62,788 nucleotides of DNA from an uncultured bacterium (GTDB lineage Bacteria; Pseudomonadota; Gammaproteobacteria; Burkholderiales; Burkholderiaceae_E), in the NCBI GenBank assembly GCA_903907905.1, contig CAIVPX010000025.1:1-62788 (forward strand). Reading direction: 5' to 3'. The translations under genes were made by a program, and so were the position numbers. Positions 10,101 through 18,297 of this stretch are shown piece after piece (within the stretch, counting starts at the first letter, position 1; each line of letters starts with the position of its first letter). The notes under the pieces are model-generated. The model had not been told where the DNA came from, made no database searches, and was given only the letters and a program-made list of their open reading frames with translations.

Positions 10101-13100
10101 TTGGCCCAGACGGCGGCGACCGCGGCGGTCAACTCATTGCCTGCTGTCCCCCGGACGAACTCGCGCAGCACACCGATTCAGCCACCGGGCGGGCGCTGGC
10201 CGAGTACCTGCGCCAGATCGGCGATCCGGCCCAGGCAGCACCCGCCTGGGCCAGCGACGCTGTGGGTCAGTCGCCCGCCCTGCTCGCCGCCGAACCGCCT
10301 GGCAAGCCCCTGCAGAGCCTGTTGCGCGATCGCGGACGCCATTCGATTTTTGTGCACCACGCTCGCGAACACAATCTCAAGAACATCGATGTGGAAATTC
10401 CGCGCGAGAAGATGACGGTCATCACCGGCGTCTCGGGATCGGGCAAGTCGACCCTCGCCTTCGATGTCATCTTCGGCGAAGGCCAGCGCCGTTACCTCGA
10501 ATCGCTCAACGCCTACGCCCGGCAGTTCGTACAACCGGCCACCCGGCCCGATGTCGACGGTATCTACGGTATTCCTCCCACCGTCGCGATCGAGCAGCGC
10601 ACCAGCCGTGGCGGGCGCAAGAGCACGGTGGCCACCCTCACCGAGATCTATCACTTCCTGCGCCTGCTGTACGTCAAGCTGGGCACCCAGCACTGCCCCG
10701 ACTGCGGCGTCACCATCGAGCCGCAGAGCGTCGAGGCCATCGTGGCGCGCATCGCGAACGATTATCGGGGTCGGCATATCGGCCTGCTGGCGCCGCTGGT
10801 GGTGGCCCGCAAGGGGGTCTATACCGATCTCGCCAAATGGGCCAGTGCGCGTGGCCACACCCACCTTCGGGTCGACGGCCGCTTCCTGCCCACCCGGGGC
10901 TTTCCGCGCATTGACCGCTTCGTTGAGCACGACATCGAACTGCCCGTCGCGTCGATGATCGTCGACCCGCGCCACGAGGCGAGTCTGCGCGAGGCGGTCG
11001 TGCGGGCACTCGATCTCGGCAAGGGGCGCGTGATGGTGGCCGAGTCACTCGAGGCGCTGCACGACGCGCACCGACGGGGCGATGAACAGTCCTTCAACGA
11101 GGCGTCGACGCAGGTGCGGACGCGGCTCTTTTCGAGTCGTCGGGCCTGCCCCGAGTGTGGCGCAAGCTTTGCCGAACTCGATCCGAGGCTGTTCTCCTTC
11201 AACTCAAAAATCGGCTGGTGCGCCGCGTGCATCGGCACCGGCGTCAAGTTGCCCTATCTGCCCGAGGTGGACGAACGAAACCGCTCCGCCGAGGACATGA
11301 GCACCGAGGCTGTCGGGCACCTCGCCGAGCGTCTGGCCGACCAGATGGCCAGCGAGGCGCGACAGGCCCGACTCGCGGCCGCCCGCGATGAGGGCGCAGG
11401 CAGTGGCGCCAAGGCAGCGCGAGCAGCCACCCTGCCTGAAAGTATCGAAGATGCCAGCTTACTCGAGGAAGCCTGCGAGCGCTGCGACGGCCAGCGCCTC
11501 AACCGCGTGGCGCTGTCGGTGCGCCTGGCCAACCTGTCGATTGCCAAGCTGACCGCGATGCCCGTCTCGGACTGCTCGCGCTGGCTCAGGCAGATCGAGT
11601 TTTCGGGGCGCGCCGCGGAAATCGCCCGAGATGTGCTCACCGAGATCCGTTCCCGACTCGACTTTCTGGCCGATGTCGGGCTGGGCTATCTGGCACTCGA
11701 TCGGGCAGCGCCCACGCTGTCGGGCGGCGAGGCGCAGCGCATCCGGCTGGCTGCGCAACTGGGCTCCAATCTGCAGGGCGTGTGCTATGTGCTCGACGAA
11801 CCCACCATCGGCCTTCACCCCCGTGACAACCGGGTGCTGCTCGACACACTGGAAATGCTGCGCGACAAGGGCAACACGCTGCTGGTGGTCGAACACGACG
11901 AGGACACCATTCGGCGCGCCGATCACGTGATCGATATCGGCCCGGGCGCAGGACGGCTGGGCGGCCGGGTCATCGCCAGCGGGCACCACGAGGCCCTCGC
12001 GGCCCAGGCCGAGAGCCTCACGGGGCGCTTTCTTGCCAACCCGCTCGCGCATCCGCTGGTCCCACGCCGAAGCACGGACGACCTGAGCGACACCACAGGC
12101 TGGCTGCGCCTGCGCGGGGCCCATCGGCACAACCTGCGGCATGTCGAGGCGCGGGTCCCCTTGGGACGGATGACCGTCGTCACCGGGGTCTCGGGGTCGG
12201 GCAAGTCCACGCTTGCGCGCGACGTTCTGCTCGGCAACGTTGCCCGGCAGGTTCATGCGCGCAATCAGCGACGCGGCGCCCCGCCACTCTCCGGGCTCGA
12301 TGCCCTCGAGGGCTGGCAGGGCATCACCCGCGTCCTCGAAGTGGATCAGACCCCCATTGGCAAGACCCCGCGCTCCTGCCCGGCCACCTACGTCGGCTTC
12401 TGGGATGCGATCCGCCGGCTGTTCGCAGACAGCGCCGAAGCGAGGCTGCGCGGCTACGGTCCCGCGCGCTTCAGCTTCAACACCGGCAGCGGCCGCTGCC
12501 CGGGCTGCGACGGCCAGGGCGTGCAGACGATCGAGATGAGTTTTCTGCCGGACGTGAAGGTACTCTGCGACGTCTGTAGCGGCAAGCGCTTCAACCCCGA
12601 GACGCTGGACGTGCGACTGCGCGACCGGTCGATCGGTGAGGTGCTCGCCATGAGCGTCGACGAGGCGTTGGAATGGTTCGCGGCGCACCCGGCGATCGCG
12701 CATCCGCTCCGGCTGCTGCAAGACGTCGGACTGGGCTATCTCACGTTGGGCCAGCCCAGCCCCACGCTATCGGGGGGCGAGGCGCAACGAATCAAGCTGG
12801 TCACCGAACTCGCCAAGGTGAGAACCCTCACCGACACCGACGACCCTCGCGTGGCCCGCGCCCGCGCCCGGGCGCTCGTCGCCGGTGCCCAGGCGCCCGC
12901 TGGTCCGCATACGCTCTATGTGCTCGACGAGCCCACGGTGGGGCTGCACATGGCCGATGTCGAGAAGCTCATCCGCGTGCTGCACCGTCTGGTTGACGCG
13001 GGCAATACGCTGGTCGTCGTCGAGCACAACCTCGACATCTGGGCCGAGGCCGACTGGATCATCGACCTCGGTCCCGATGGCGGCGCGGGCGGCGGGCAAA

Positions 13101-13198
13101 TTGTCGCAAGCGGACCGCCCGAGCAGATGGCCCGGTCGCCGCACACCCACACCGGCCAGGCGCTGGCCGATTTCCTCAGCGGGCGCGCGCATGGCTGA
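7166..13198 (+). CDS. Double-length UvrA-like protein (tandem UvrA fusion)
   Basis: A 2010-residue protein made of two complete UvrA-like copies in one chain (about 1-1057 and 1058-2010). Each half has two ABC ATPase modules. Walker A motifs (GVSGSGKS) are near residues 38, 683, 1087 and 1674; signature motifs (TLSGGE.QR) are near 533, 887, 1518 and 1868; each is followed by a Walker B DEP.(I/T/V)GLH. Both halves carry Cys-x-x-Cys zinc modules (for example CAEC/CEAC and CATC/CPDC in half one, CPEC/CAAC and CPGC/CDVC in half two). Both also have a 130-residue insert after the first Walker A region, in the place of the UvrB-binding domain. All ATPase motifs look intact. Start is GTG at 7166. 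Ordinary UvrA (about 940 residues) dimerises; this chain could act as a built-in dimer. Exact role in repair or drug resistance is unknown. Confidence 0.92.
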   Translation: MSNPPVTPPSIRIRGARQNNLKNLDLDIPTHQLVVVTGVSGSGKSSLVFDTLYAEGQRRYVETFSAYARQFLDRMDKPQVDRIEGVPPAIAIDQTNPVRTSRSTVGTMTELNDHLKLLFARTARLHCRQCGEPVRRDSVADIAASVIELARQANDPRLVVCFPVQVPANFSEAEVEQHLLAQGYTRVHRRDESSGTQTALLQVTQDRFRAASVERSRLNEAIETALRQGHGRMSVHRPGEDGQDAEVWRYSSGLHCAECDISYAEPLPSLFSFNSPLGACEACRGFGRVIGIDLGLVIPDESRTLADGAVKPWQTESFKDCQRDLRRFAPLAGVPIDVPWRALTAEQKRWVIEGGADWTGNWQKQWYGVNRFFEWLESKAYKMHIRVLLSKYRAYSPCGVCQGARLKPDALLWRVGDQSLADRALEDRDSRGAYRRFRPAGVDWSDAVASRIAGLSIHDLMLMPLERVREFFDGIARLPGLDNPAARGGEAASRGARDEALAQLLVEIRARLAYLCDVGLGYLTLDRQSRTLSGGEVQRINLTTALGTSLVNTLFVLDEPSIGLHPRDMDRVNAVMHRLRDAGNSLVVVEHDPQVMFAADRILDIGPGPGERGGEIVYNGPAAGIRQAATLTGDYLSGRRKVVTGRPMAVAAATPKLIIEGAREHNLRRIDVSIPLERFVCITGVSGSGKSTLMQNVLLPALLKAKGKPTEAPGAFDRLLGDDWLGDVVFVDQSPIGKTARSSPVSYVGAFDPIRKRLAATPLAKERHYTPGTFSFNSGDGRCATCGGNGFEHVEMQFLSDVYLRCPDCDGKRFRPETLEVRIAGTEGARRADGRRFELASAADILDMTVTEALVFFADDREVRSRLQPLSDVGLDYLRLGQPVPTLSGGEAQRLKLAGYLAEAASQGLTEPSAPGWRAARSGRRGTLFMFDEPTTGLHFDDVARLLRALRKLLTAGHSLLVIEHNLDVVRASDWVIDLGPDGGDRGGQLIACCPPDELAQHTDSATGRALAEYLRQIGDPAQAAPAWASDAVGQSPALLAAEPPGKPLQSLLRDRGRHSIFVHHAREHNLKNIDVEIPREKMTVITGVSGSGKSTLAFDVIFGEGQRRYLESLNAYARQFVQPATRPDVDGIYGIPPTVAIEQRTSRGGRKSTVATLTEIYHFLRLLYVKLGTQHCPDCGVTIEPQSVEAIVARIANDYRGRHIGLLAPLVVARKGVYTDLAKWASARGHTHLRVDGRFLPTRGFPRIDRFVEHDIELPVASMIVDPRHEASLREAVVRALDLGKGRVMVAESLEALHDAHRRGDEQSFNEASTQVRTRLFSSRRACPECGASFAELDPRLFSFNSKIGWCAACIGTGVKLPYLPEVDERNRSAEDMSTEAVGHLAERLADQMASEARQARLAAARDEGAGSGAKAARAATLPESIEDASLLEEACERCDGQRLNRVALSVRLANLSIAKLTAMPVSDCSRWLRQIEFSGRAAEIARDVLTEIRSRLDFLADVGLGYLALDRAAPTLSGGEAQRIRLAAQLGSNLQGVCYVLDEPTIGLHPRDNRVLLDTLEMLRDKGNTLLVVEHDEDTIRRADHVIDIGPGAGRLGGRVIASGHHEALAAQAESLTGRFLANPLAHPLVPRRSTDDLSDTTGWLRLRGAHRHNLRHVEARVPLGRMTVVTGVSGSGKSTLARDVLLGNVARQVHARNQRRGAPPLSGLDALEGWQGITRVLEVDQTPIGKTPRSCPATYVGFWDAIRRLFADSAEARLRGYGPARFSFNTGSGRCPGCDGQGVQTIEMSFLPDVKVLCDVCSGKRFNPETLDVRLRDRSIGEVLAMSVDEALEWFAAHPAIAHPLRLLQDVGLGYLTLGQPSPTLSGGEAQRIKLVTELAKVRTLTDTDDPRVARARARALVAGAQAPAGPHTLYVLDEPTVGLHMADVEKLIRVLHRLVDAGNTLVVVEHNLDIWAEADWIIDLGPDGGAGGGQIVASGPPEQMARSPHTHTGQALADFLSGRAHG

Positions 13199-13760
13199 GT
13201 CGACGCGGCTGCTGACGCTGCCCAACCTGATCACCACCGCGCGGGCACTGCTGATCCCGGTCATTGCCTATGCGCTGGCCCGCCGCTTCTTCGACGTGGC
13301 GCTGGTGCTGTTTGTGCTGTGCGCCGTCGGCGATCTGATCGATGGCATGCTCGCGCGTCGGTGGAACCAGCGCACGCGTTTCGGTGCCATCGCCGACCCG
13401 GTCGCCGACAAGCTCACCATGCTCACCGTCACCCTGGTGCTGGCCGCTGACGGCCTGTTGCCCAGTTGGCTCGCCGCCCTGGTGATCGCGCGCGACGTCA
13501 TCATCGTGTTCGGCGCGGTCGCGTTTCACTTTCTGGTTCACGAGTTCGAGATGGCCCCGAGCCGGCTCTCCAAGCTCAATACCGCGCTCGAATTCGGTGT
13601 GCTGACCGCGGTGCTCACCGACGCCGCGGGTATCATCGAGATGTCCCTTTGGCTGGGACCGGCCTACGCGGCCCTGACGGGCACCATCCTGACCTCGGGC
13701 CTGAACTACGTGTGGTCATGGGGGCGACGCGCAGCCAAGGCTCGGGACAGGGCGCAATAG
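13191..13760 (+). CDS. CDP-alcohol phosphatidyltransferase (PgsA/cardiolipin synthase-like)
   Basis: Integral membrane enzyme of 189 residues that transfers a phosphatidyl group from CDP-diacylglycerol to an alcohol. The complete family motif D-x2-DG-x2-AR-x8-G-x3-D-x3-D is seen at about residues 45-69 (GDLIDGMLARRWNQRTRFG then AIADPVADK). It is flanked by four or five hydrophobic helices. The acceptor (glycerol phosphate or phosphatidylglycerol) cannot be told from sequence. Its ATG at 13191 overlaps the last 8 nt of the UvrA-like gene, so translation is probably coupled. Confidence 0.85.
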   Translation: MAESTRLLTLPNLITTARALLIPVIAYALARRFFDVALVLFVLCAVGDLIDGMLARRWNQRTRFGAIADPVADKLTMLTVTLVLAADGLLPSWLAALVIARDVIIVFGAVAFHFLVHEFEMAPSRLSKLNTALEFGVLTAVLTDAAGIIEMSLWLGPAYAALTGTILTSGLNYVWSWGRRAAKARDRAQ

Positions 13761-13791
13761 CCGGGCCTGGCAGGTCCGCGGGAGCAGACTC

Positions 13792-14673
13792 ATGACACTC
13801 AAACTCAACGAAACCGAAGTCACCACGCCGCCGCGCCCGGCGGCTAGCGTCATGCTGCTGCGCGATGGCGACACCGGCCCGGAGGTGTTCATGCTCCGAC
13901 GCCACGGCGACTCCGATGTGCTGGGTGGCGCCTATGTGTTTCCGGGTGGCAAGGTAGACGCCGACGACCACGAGGACGACATGCTCGCCCGGGTCGATAC
14001 TCACCCCGACGTGTTGCACGGCGCGCTGGCCGATCCTGACATCGAGGCGGCGCGGGCGGCGGGCTACTTCGTGGCGGCTTGCCGTGAAACCTTCGAGGAA
14101 TGCGGCGTGCTGCTTGCTGAAGGGATCGACGGTCACACCGCCGAGCGTGTCAGTGCCCGGGCCCGCGAGGGCTTGGCCTTTCTCGAACTGCTGCAGGAGT
14201 TCGAGCTGAAACTGGCGATCAGCCGGCTTACGCCGTGGTCACGCTGGGTCACGCCGCGCATCCCGTCCACACACAGCAAGCGCTTCGATACGCGCTTCTT
14301 CGTCGCGCGGGCCCCTGCCGACCAGATCGCGCGTCACGACCAGCGCGAGACCACCGAGGGCGTGTGGCAACGCCCCCGCGATGCGCTCGAACGCTACTGG
14401 GCACGCGAAATCGATCTGGTTGCTCCGCAGATCATGTCGCTTGCGCATTTCACGCGCTTCGCAAGCGTGAATGACATTCTTGCCGAAGCCCGCCGCCGGC
14501 CGCCTCCGACCATTCAGCCCGAGCCCTACCCGATGGAGGGGGGGCGCATGGTGGCCTACCCGGGCGACGAAAAACACCCCGTACGCGAACGCGCCATGCC
14601 GGGCCCCACGCGCCTGTACTTCCGGCAGGGCCGGTTCGAACCCGAAGGCGGCTTCGAGGCGCTGTTTCGCTGA
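13792..14673 (+). CDS. NUDIX hydrolase, NUDT19/acyl-CoA diphosphatase-like
   Basis: A 293-residue Nudix protein. The Nudix box is split: GGAYVFPGGKVDADD at about 43-57 is followed by an insertion of about 40 residues before the catalytic helix RETFEECGVLL (near 101). This split layout is typical of the NUDT19-like group that cleaves CoA and acyl-CoA diphosphates. The essential RE-x2-EE residues are kept. The C-terminal 100 residues (SLAHFTRFASV, then a Pro-rich stretch and GPTRLYF) are a further family element. It follows the phosphatidyltransferase by 31 nt and may be in the same transcript. Actual substrate is inferred. Confidence 0.8.
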   Translation: MTLKLNETEVTTPPRPAASVMLLRDGDTGPEVFMLRRHGDSDVLGGAYVFPGGKVDADDHEDDMLARVDTHPDVLHGALADPDIEAARAAGYFVAACRETFEECGVLLAEGIDGHTAERVSARAREGLAFLELLQEFELKLAISRLTPWSRWVTPRIPSTHSKRFDTRFFVARAPADQIARHDQRETTEGVWQRPRDALERYWAREIDLVAPQIMSLAHFTRFASVNDILAEARRRPPPTIQPEPYPMEGGRMVAYPGDEKHPVRERAMPGPTRLYFRQGRFEPEGGFEALFR

Positions 14674-14797
14674 GACGCTGTTCCACCGCAGCACTGTATG
14701 GCTGAGGCGGCCTTCTCCTGAAGTGCCGTGTCAATGCGCCAGTACCTCGCTGAAGCGGCGCGCGCCGCCATGCCACGCGCCCTTTGGCCCGAGCCCA

Positions 14798-14813
14798 ACG
14801 CCCGAGCGGGCGT
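14798..14813. other. Short GC hairpin between convergent genes
   Basis: A perfect 6-bp stem, ACGCCC (14798-14803) and GGGCGT (14808-14813), with loop GAGC, lies 23 bp past the 3' end of the leftward aminotransferase gene. There is no T-run on either side, so it would be a weak or Rho-assisted terminator at best. The remaining 162-bp convergent gap shows no other signal. Confidence 0.25.
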
Positions 14814-14835
14814 CAGGCGCAACGCAGTGTGCCGC

Positions 14836-16182
14836 TCAGGCGAGTTTGGCGATCACGCCGCGCAACGTGGTGAAGAGCCGATCAATGTGGGCAGGCTCGA
14901 TGATGAGCGGCGGTGAAAGCGCGATGATGTCGCCTGTGACGCGAACCAGCAGCCCCGCCTCGAAGGCCGCCACCATGGCGTCATACGCCCTCGCGCCCGG
15001 TTGACCCGGACGCGACGCCAGCTCGACGGCACCGATCAGGCCAATGTTTCGCGTGTCGATCACGTGCGGCAGGCCGCGCATTGCGTGCACGGCGTCGGCC
15101 CAGGCCTCGGCAAGACCGGCCACCCGGGTGAGTAGCCCCTCGCGCTCGTAGATGTCGAGCGTGGCGATACCCGCTGCGCAGGCCAGCGGGTGCCCCGAGT
15201 AGGTGTAGCCGTGGAACAGTTCGATGAGACCTTCCGGGCCTTTCATGAAGGTGTCGTGCACTTCGTCGCGAACGAACACCCCACCCATGGGCACCGTGGC
15301 GTTGGTGATGCCCTTGGCTGTGGTGTAGAGGTCGGGCTTGACGCCGAAATAGTCGACGGCGAACGGTGTGCCGAGGCGACCAAAACCGGTGATGACCTCG
15401 TCGAATATCAACAGAATGCCGTGGCGCGTGCACAACTCGCGCAGACGCTCCAGGTAGCCCTTGGGCGGCACCAGCACGCCGGTGGAACCCGCCACCGGCT
15501 CAACGATGACCGCGGCGATGGTTTCCGCTCCGTGCAGCGCAACCAGCCGCTCGAGCTCGTCCGCCAGATGCGCGCCCCACTCTGGCTGCCCGCGCGAATA
15601 GGCGTTGTGCTCGAGATTGTGCGTATGCCCAATATGGTCAACGCTGGGCAGCAGGTTTCCCGAGAAGATCTTGCGATTATTGAGGATGCCCCCCACCGAC
15701 ATGCCGCCAAACCCTACGCCGTGATAGCCCCGCTCACGCCCGATCAGCCGGGTACGTTGGCCTTCGCCCCGAGCACGGTGATAGGCCAACGCGATCTTGA
15801 GCGCGGTGTCGACCGCCTCAGAACCCGAGTTGGTGAAAAAGACCTTGCCGAAGCCCTCGGGCGCCATACGCGTCAGGCGGCTTGCGAACTCGAATCCGAT
15901 CGGGTGTCCGAACTGGAAGGAGGGAGCGAAATCGAGCGTCGCCACCTGATCGCTGACAGCCCGCGCGATTTCCTCGCGGCCATGCCCCGCGTTGACGCAC
16001 CAGAGCCCGGCCGCTCCATCAAGGATTTCACGACCCTCGTCGGTCCAGTAGAACATTCCCTTGGCGCGAGCCAGCATGCGCGGACGCGCCTTGAACTGAC
16101 GATTGGCGGTAAAGGGCATCCACCACGAGGAAAGATCGGTCGCGGTGAGCGAACTGAGGCTGGCTTTGTCTGGTGCGTTCAT
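14836..16182 (-). CDS. Class III omega-amino acid:pyruvate aminotransferase
   Basis: PLP-dependent transaminase of 448 residues (ATG at 16182), the usual length for beta-alanine:pyruvate and related omega-aminotransferases. The N-terminal SSWWMPFTANRQFKA is characteristic of this group. Also seen: NSGSEAVDTALKIA (PLP phosphate loop), IFDEVITGFGRLG (Asp contacting the pyridine nitrogen), and Lys290 in TTAKGITNATVPMGG as the Schiff-base lysine. Likely amino donors are beta-alanine or similar omega-amines, with pyruvate as acceptor. It is divergent from the ArgE-like gene. The open frame extends further upstream, but the chosen ATG matches the family N-terminus. Confidence 0.9.
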   Translation of the reverse strand: MNAPDKASLSSLTATDLSSWWMPFTANRQFKARPRMLARAKGMFYWTDEGREILDGAAGLWCVNAGHGREEIARAVSDQVATLDFAPSFQFGHPIGFEFASRLTRMAPEGFGKVFFTNSGSEAVDTALKIALAYHRARGEGQRTRLIGRERGYHGVGFGGMSVGGILNNRKIFSGNLLPSVDHIGHTHNLEHNAYSRGQPEWGAHLADELERLVALHGAETIAAVIVEPVAGSTGVLVPPKGYLERLRELCTRHGILLIFDEVITGFGRLGTPFAVDYFGVKPDLYTTAKGITNATVPMGGVFVRDEVHDTFMKGPEGLIELFHGYTYSGHPLACAAGIATLDIYEREGLLTRVAGLAEAWADAVHAMRGLPHVIDTRNIGLIGAVELASRPGQPGARAYDAMVAAFEAGLLVRVTGDIIALSPPLIIEPAHIDRLFTTLRGVIAKLA

Positions 16183-16216
16183 GGTGTGTCTCCAATTGAC
16201 CTCACGACAACCGATT

Positions 16217-16245
16217 ATTTTAGTCGCTTCATGGTCTATAGTCAC
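16217..16245 (-). promoter_or_regulatory. Candidate sigma-70 promoter for the aminotransferase
   Basis: On the minus strand GTGACT (16245-16240, four of six to TTGACA) and TAAAAT (16222-16217, five of six to TATAAT) are spaced 17 bp apart. The -10 box ends 34 bp before the ATG at 16182. The region is AT-richer than its surroundings. This is read by eye only; the divergent ArgE-like gene must be expressed from the same 112-bp gap. Confidence 0.4.
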
Positions 16246-16294
16246 GCGAACGCCGCGCCCTGGCTCGGCTTCGCTTCGTCCCAGGACAAATCCC

Positions 16295-17470
16295 ATGCAA
16301 GTCGCCTCCGTCATCGACACCCTGCGCACCCTGGTCGGCTTCGACACCGTCAGCGTCAACAGCAACATTGCACTGATCGACTGGGTGGCCAACCGGCTGG
16401 CCGATCACGGCATCCGCGCCACCGTGCAGCACGCTGACGAAGAGGGCAAAGCCAATCTGTTCGCCACGATCGGCCCCGATGATCGTGGCGGGCTGATGCT
16501 GTCCGGGCACTCGGATGTCGTGCCGGTCGTCGGCCAGTCGTGGCACACCGACCCCTTTCAGCTCACCGAAATCGACGGCAGCCTCTACGGCAGGGGCTCG
16601 GCCGACATGAAGGGCTTCATCGCCTGTGTCATCGAGATGGTGCCGCGATTCATCGCTGCGCGCCCGCGCACGCCCGTCCACATCGCGCTGTCCTACGACG
16701 AGGAAACCAGCATGCGGGGCATGCGCCAACTGGTGGCCCACCTCGCCAGCGCGCCCACAAGACCCGCCGCCTGCATCATTGGCGAACCGACGTCGATGCG
16801 GGTGGTGGTCGCCAACAAGGGCGCTGCCGGCTACCGCGTCCGGGTAGGCGGCCACTCGGTGCATTCGTCCCTGCGCGACAGCGGCGTCTCGGCGGTGGAA
16901 GTGGCCGCACGAATCATCGTTCAGTGCCAGGCCATGCAGGCACGCCTGCGCGAATCCGGGCGGCACGATGGGTTCGAGTTTCCGCATACCAGCGTCCACG
17001 TCGGCCGGATCCAGGGCGGGACCGCGCACAACATCACGGCCAAAGACTGCGAATTCATGCTTGAAATCCGCGCCCTGCCCGGCATCACCGCCGTCGAACT
17101 GATCGACGACTTGCGCCGCTGGTGCGAGGCCGAAGTGCTGCCGGGCATGCGCGCGATCGCGCCCGACTGCTTCATCGAATTCGATCAGATCTTTGATACC
17201 CCGCCGCTGGACGAGCGCGGCAACACCTATCTGGCCCAAGCGATCATGCCGCTCTGCGGACACGGCCAGGTCGGGCGTGTCAGCTTCGGCACCGAGGCGG
17301 GCATTCTGCAGGGTGTCGGTGTCCCCACCATCGTCTGTGGCCCCGGTCGCATCGCGGTGGCTCACCAGCCCGACGAGCACGTCGAAATCGAGCAACTCGA
17401 CCGCTGCCTGCGCTTGCTCGACACACTGGCCTCGCGACTCGACACTGACGCGCTGCTGCGACCCGCCTGA
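16295..17470 (+). CDS. argE: M20-family acetylornithine deacetylase-like amidohydrolase
   Basis: Zinc deacylase of 391 residues (start ATG 16295), the normal length for ArgE. The metal and catalytic residues are visible: SGHSDVVPV with His72 and the catalytic-dyad Asp74, GRGSADMKG with Asp104, the general base Glu136 or Glu137 in [10 protein letters not shown], Glu164 in GEPTSM, and a C-terminal His in [10 protein letters not shown]. The dimerisation insert ([17 protein letters not shown]) lies in the middle. Expected reaction: N-acetylornithine to ornithine plus acetate. M20 members have varied N-acyl substrates, and the neighbourhood (an omega-aminotransferase, no arginine genes) does not confirm arginine synthesis. 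Confidence 0.8.
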   Translation: MQVASVIDTLRTLVGFDTVSVNSNIALIDWVANRLADHGIRATVQHADEEGKANLFATIGPDDRGGLMLSGHSDVVPVVGQSWHTDPFQLTEIDGSLYGRGSADMKGFIACVIEMVPRFIAARPRTPVHIALSYDEETSMRGMRQLVAHLASAPTRPAACIIGEPTSMRVVVANKGAAGYRVRVGGHSVHSSLRDSGVSAVEVAARIIVQCQAMQARLRESGRHDGFEFPHTSVHVGRIQGGTAHNITAKDCEFMLEIRALPGITAVELIDDLRRWCEAEVLPGMRAIAPDCFIEFDQIFDTPPLDERGNTYLAQAIMPLCGHGQVGRVSFGTEAGILQGVGVPTIVCGPGRIAVAHQPDEHVEIEQLDRCLRLLDTLASRLDTDALLRPA

Positions 17471-17553
17471 CCGGGGTCAACCCGGGCCGCAACCGCGGCC
17501 CGATCATCGGGGTCCTTGCGCCCCCGCACCGTCGGGGCGCCATCAGCCATCCG

Positions 17554-18297
17554 ATGCAGCCTGCCGCCCCGTCTCTGCTCCCCGCCGCCGATACCGAACT
17601 CGTCTTCCGGGCGCGCGGGCTGGCGCGCAGCTATCGCAGCGGCCCGGCTCAGGTGCAGGCCTTGCGGGGCGTCGACCTGGATATCGGCCCCGGCGAATTT
17701 GTGGTCCTGCTGGGACCCTCGGGCAGTGGCAAGTCCACCTTGCTCAACCTGCTCGGCGGGCTCGATACGCCGACTCAGGGCAGCCTGCACTGGCGATCGC
17801 TTGACCTGGGACACAGTGACGAAGCCACCCGGACGCGCTACCGGCGAGAGCATGTCGGGTTCGTCTTCCAGTTCTACAACCTGATTGCCAGTCTGACCGC
17901 GCGCGAAAACGTCGAACTGGTCACCGATCTCGTGGCGACACCCATGGGCGCCGATGAAGCCCTCGAGCGGGTCGGGCTCGCCGACCGCATGGACCATTTT
18001 CCGTCGCAACTGTCGGGGGGCGAGCAGCAGCGCGTCGCCATCGCGCGCGCGATCGCCAAGCGTCCTGACGTGCTGCTCTGCGACGAACCGACCGGCGCCC
18101 TGGACTATCCGACGGGCAAGCTCGTGCTGGACGTGATGGGGCTCGTCAATCGCGAATTCGGTACGACGACGCTGCTCATCACGCACAACGCCGCCATCGC
18201 CGGCATGGGCGACAGGGTGCTGCGCCTGGGAGATGGCCGGATCGTGTCGGACACGCGCAACGCGCGCCGGTTGTCGCCCTCGGATCTCTCCTGGTGA
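17554..18297 (+). CDS. ABC exporter ATPase, MacB/LolD-like
   Basis: Cytoplasmic ATPase of 247 residues for the FtsX-type permease that follows. Walker [10 protein letters not shown] is near residues 54-62, the Q-loop is in [20 protein letters not shown], the signature [15 protein letters not shown] is near 152-166, and Walker [12 protein letters not shown] follows. This combination (FVFQ.YNL and DEPTGALD) is typical of the MacB/LolD/DevA group. Its stop codon overlaps the permease start as GTGA, indicating translational coupling. Substrate unknown. Confidence 0.88.
   Translation: MQPAAPSLLPAADTELVFRARGLARSYRSGPAQVQALRGVDLDIGPGEFVVLLGPSGSGKSTLLNLLGGLDTPTQGSLHWRSLDLGHSDEATRTRYRREHVGFVFQFYNLIASLTARENVELVTDLVATPMGADEALERVGLADRMDHFPSQLSGGEQQRVAIARAIAKRPDVLLCDEPTGALDYPTGKLVLDVMGLVNREFGTTTLLITHNAAIAGMGDRVLRLGDGRIVSDTRNARRLSPSDLSW

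Noticed and set aside
11459-12721. 420-residue leftward open frame antisense to the UvrA-like gene
   Set aside because: Codon-bias shadow; the plus frame has complete ATPase motifs.
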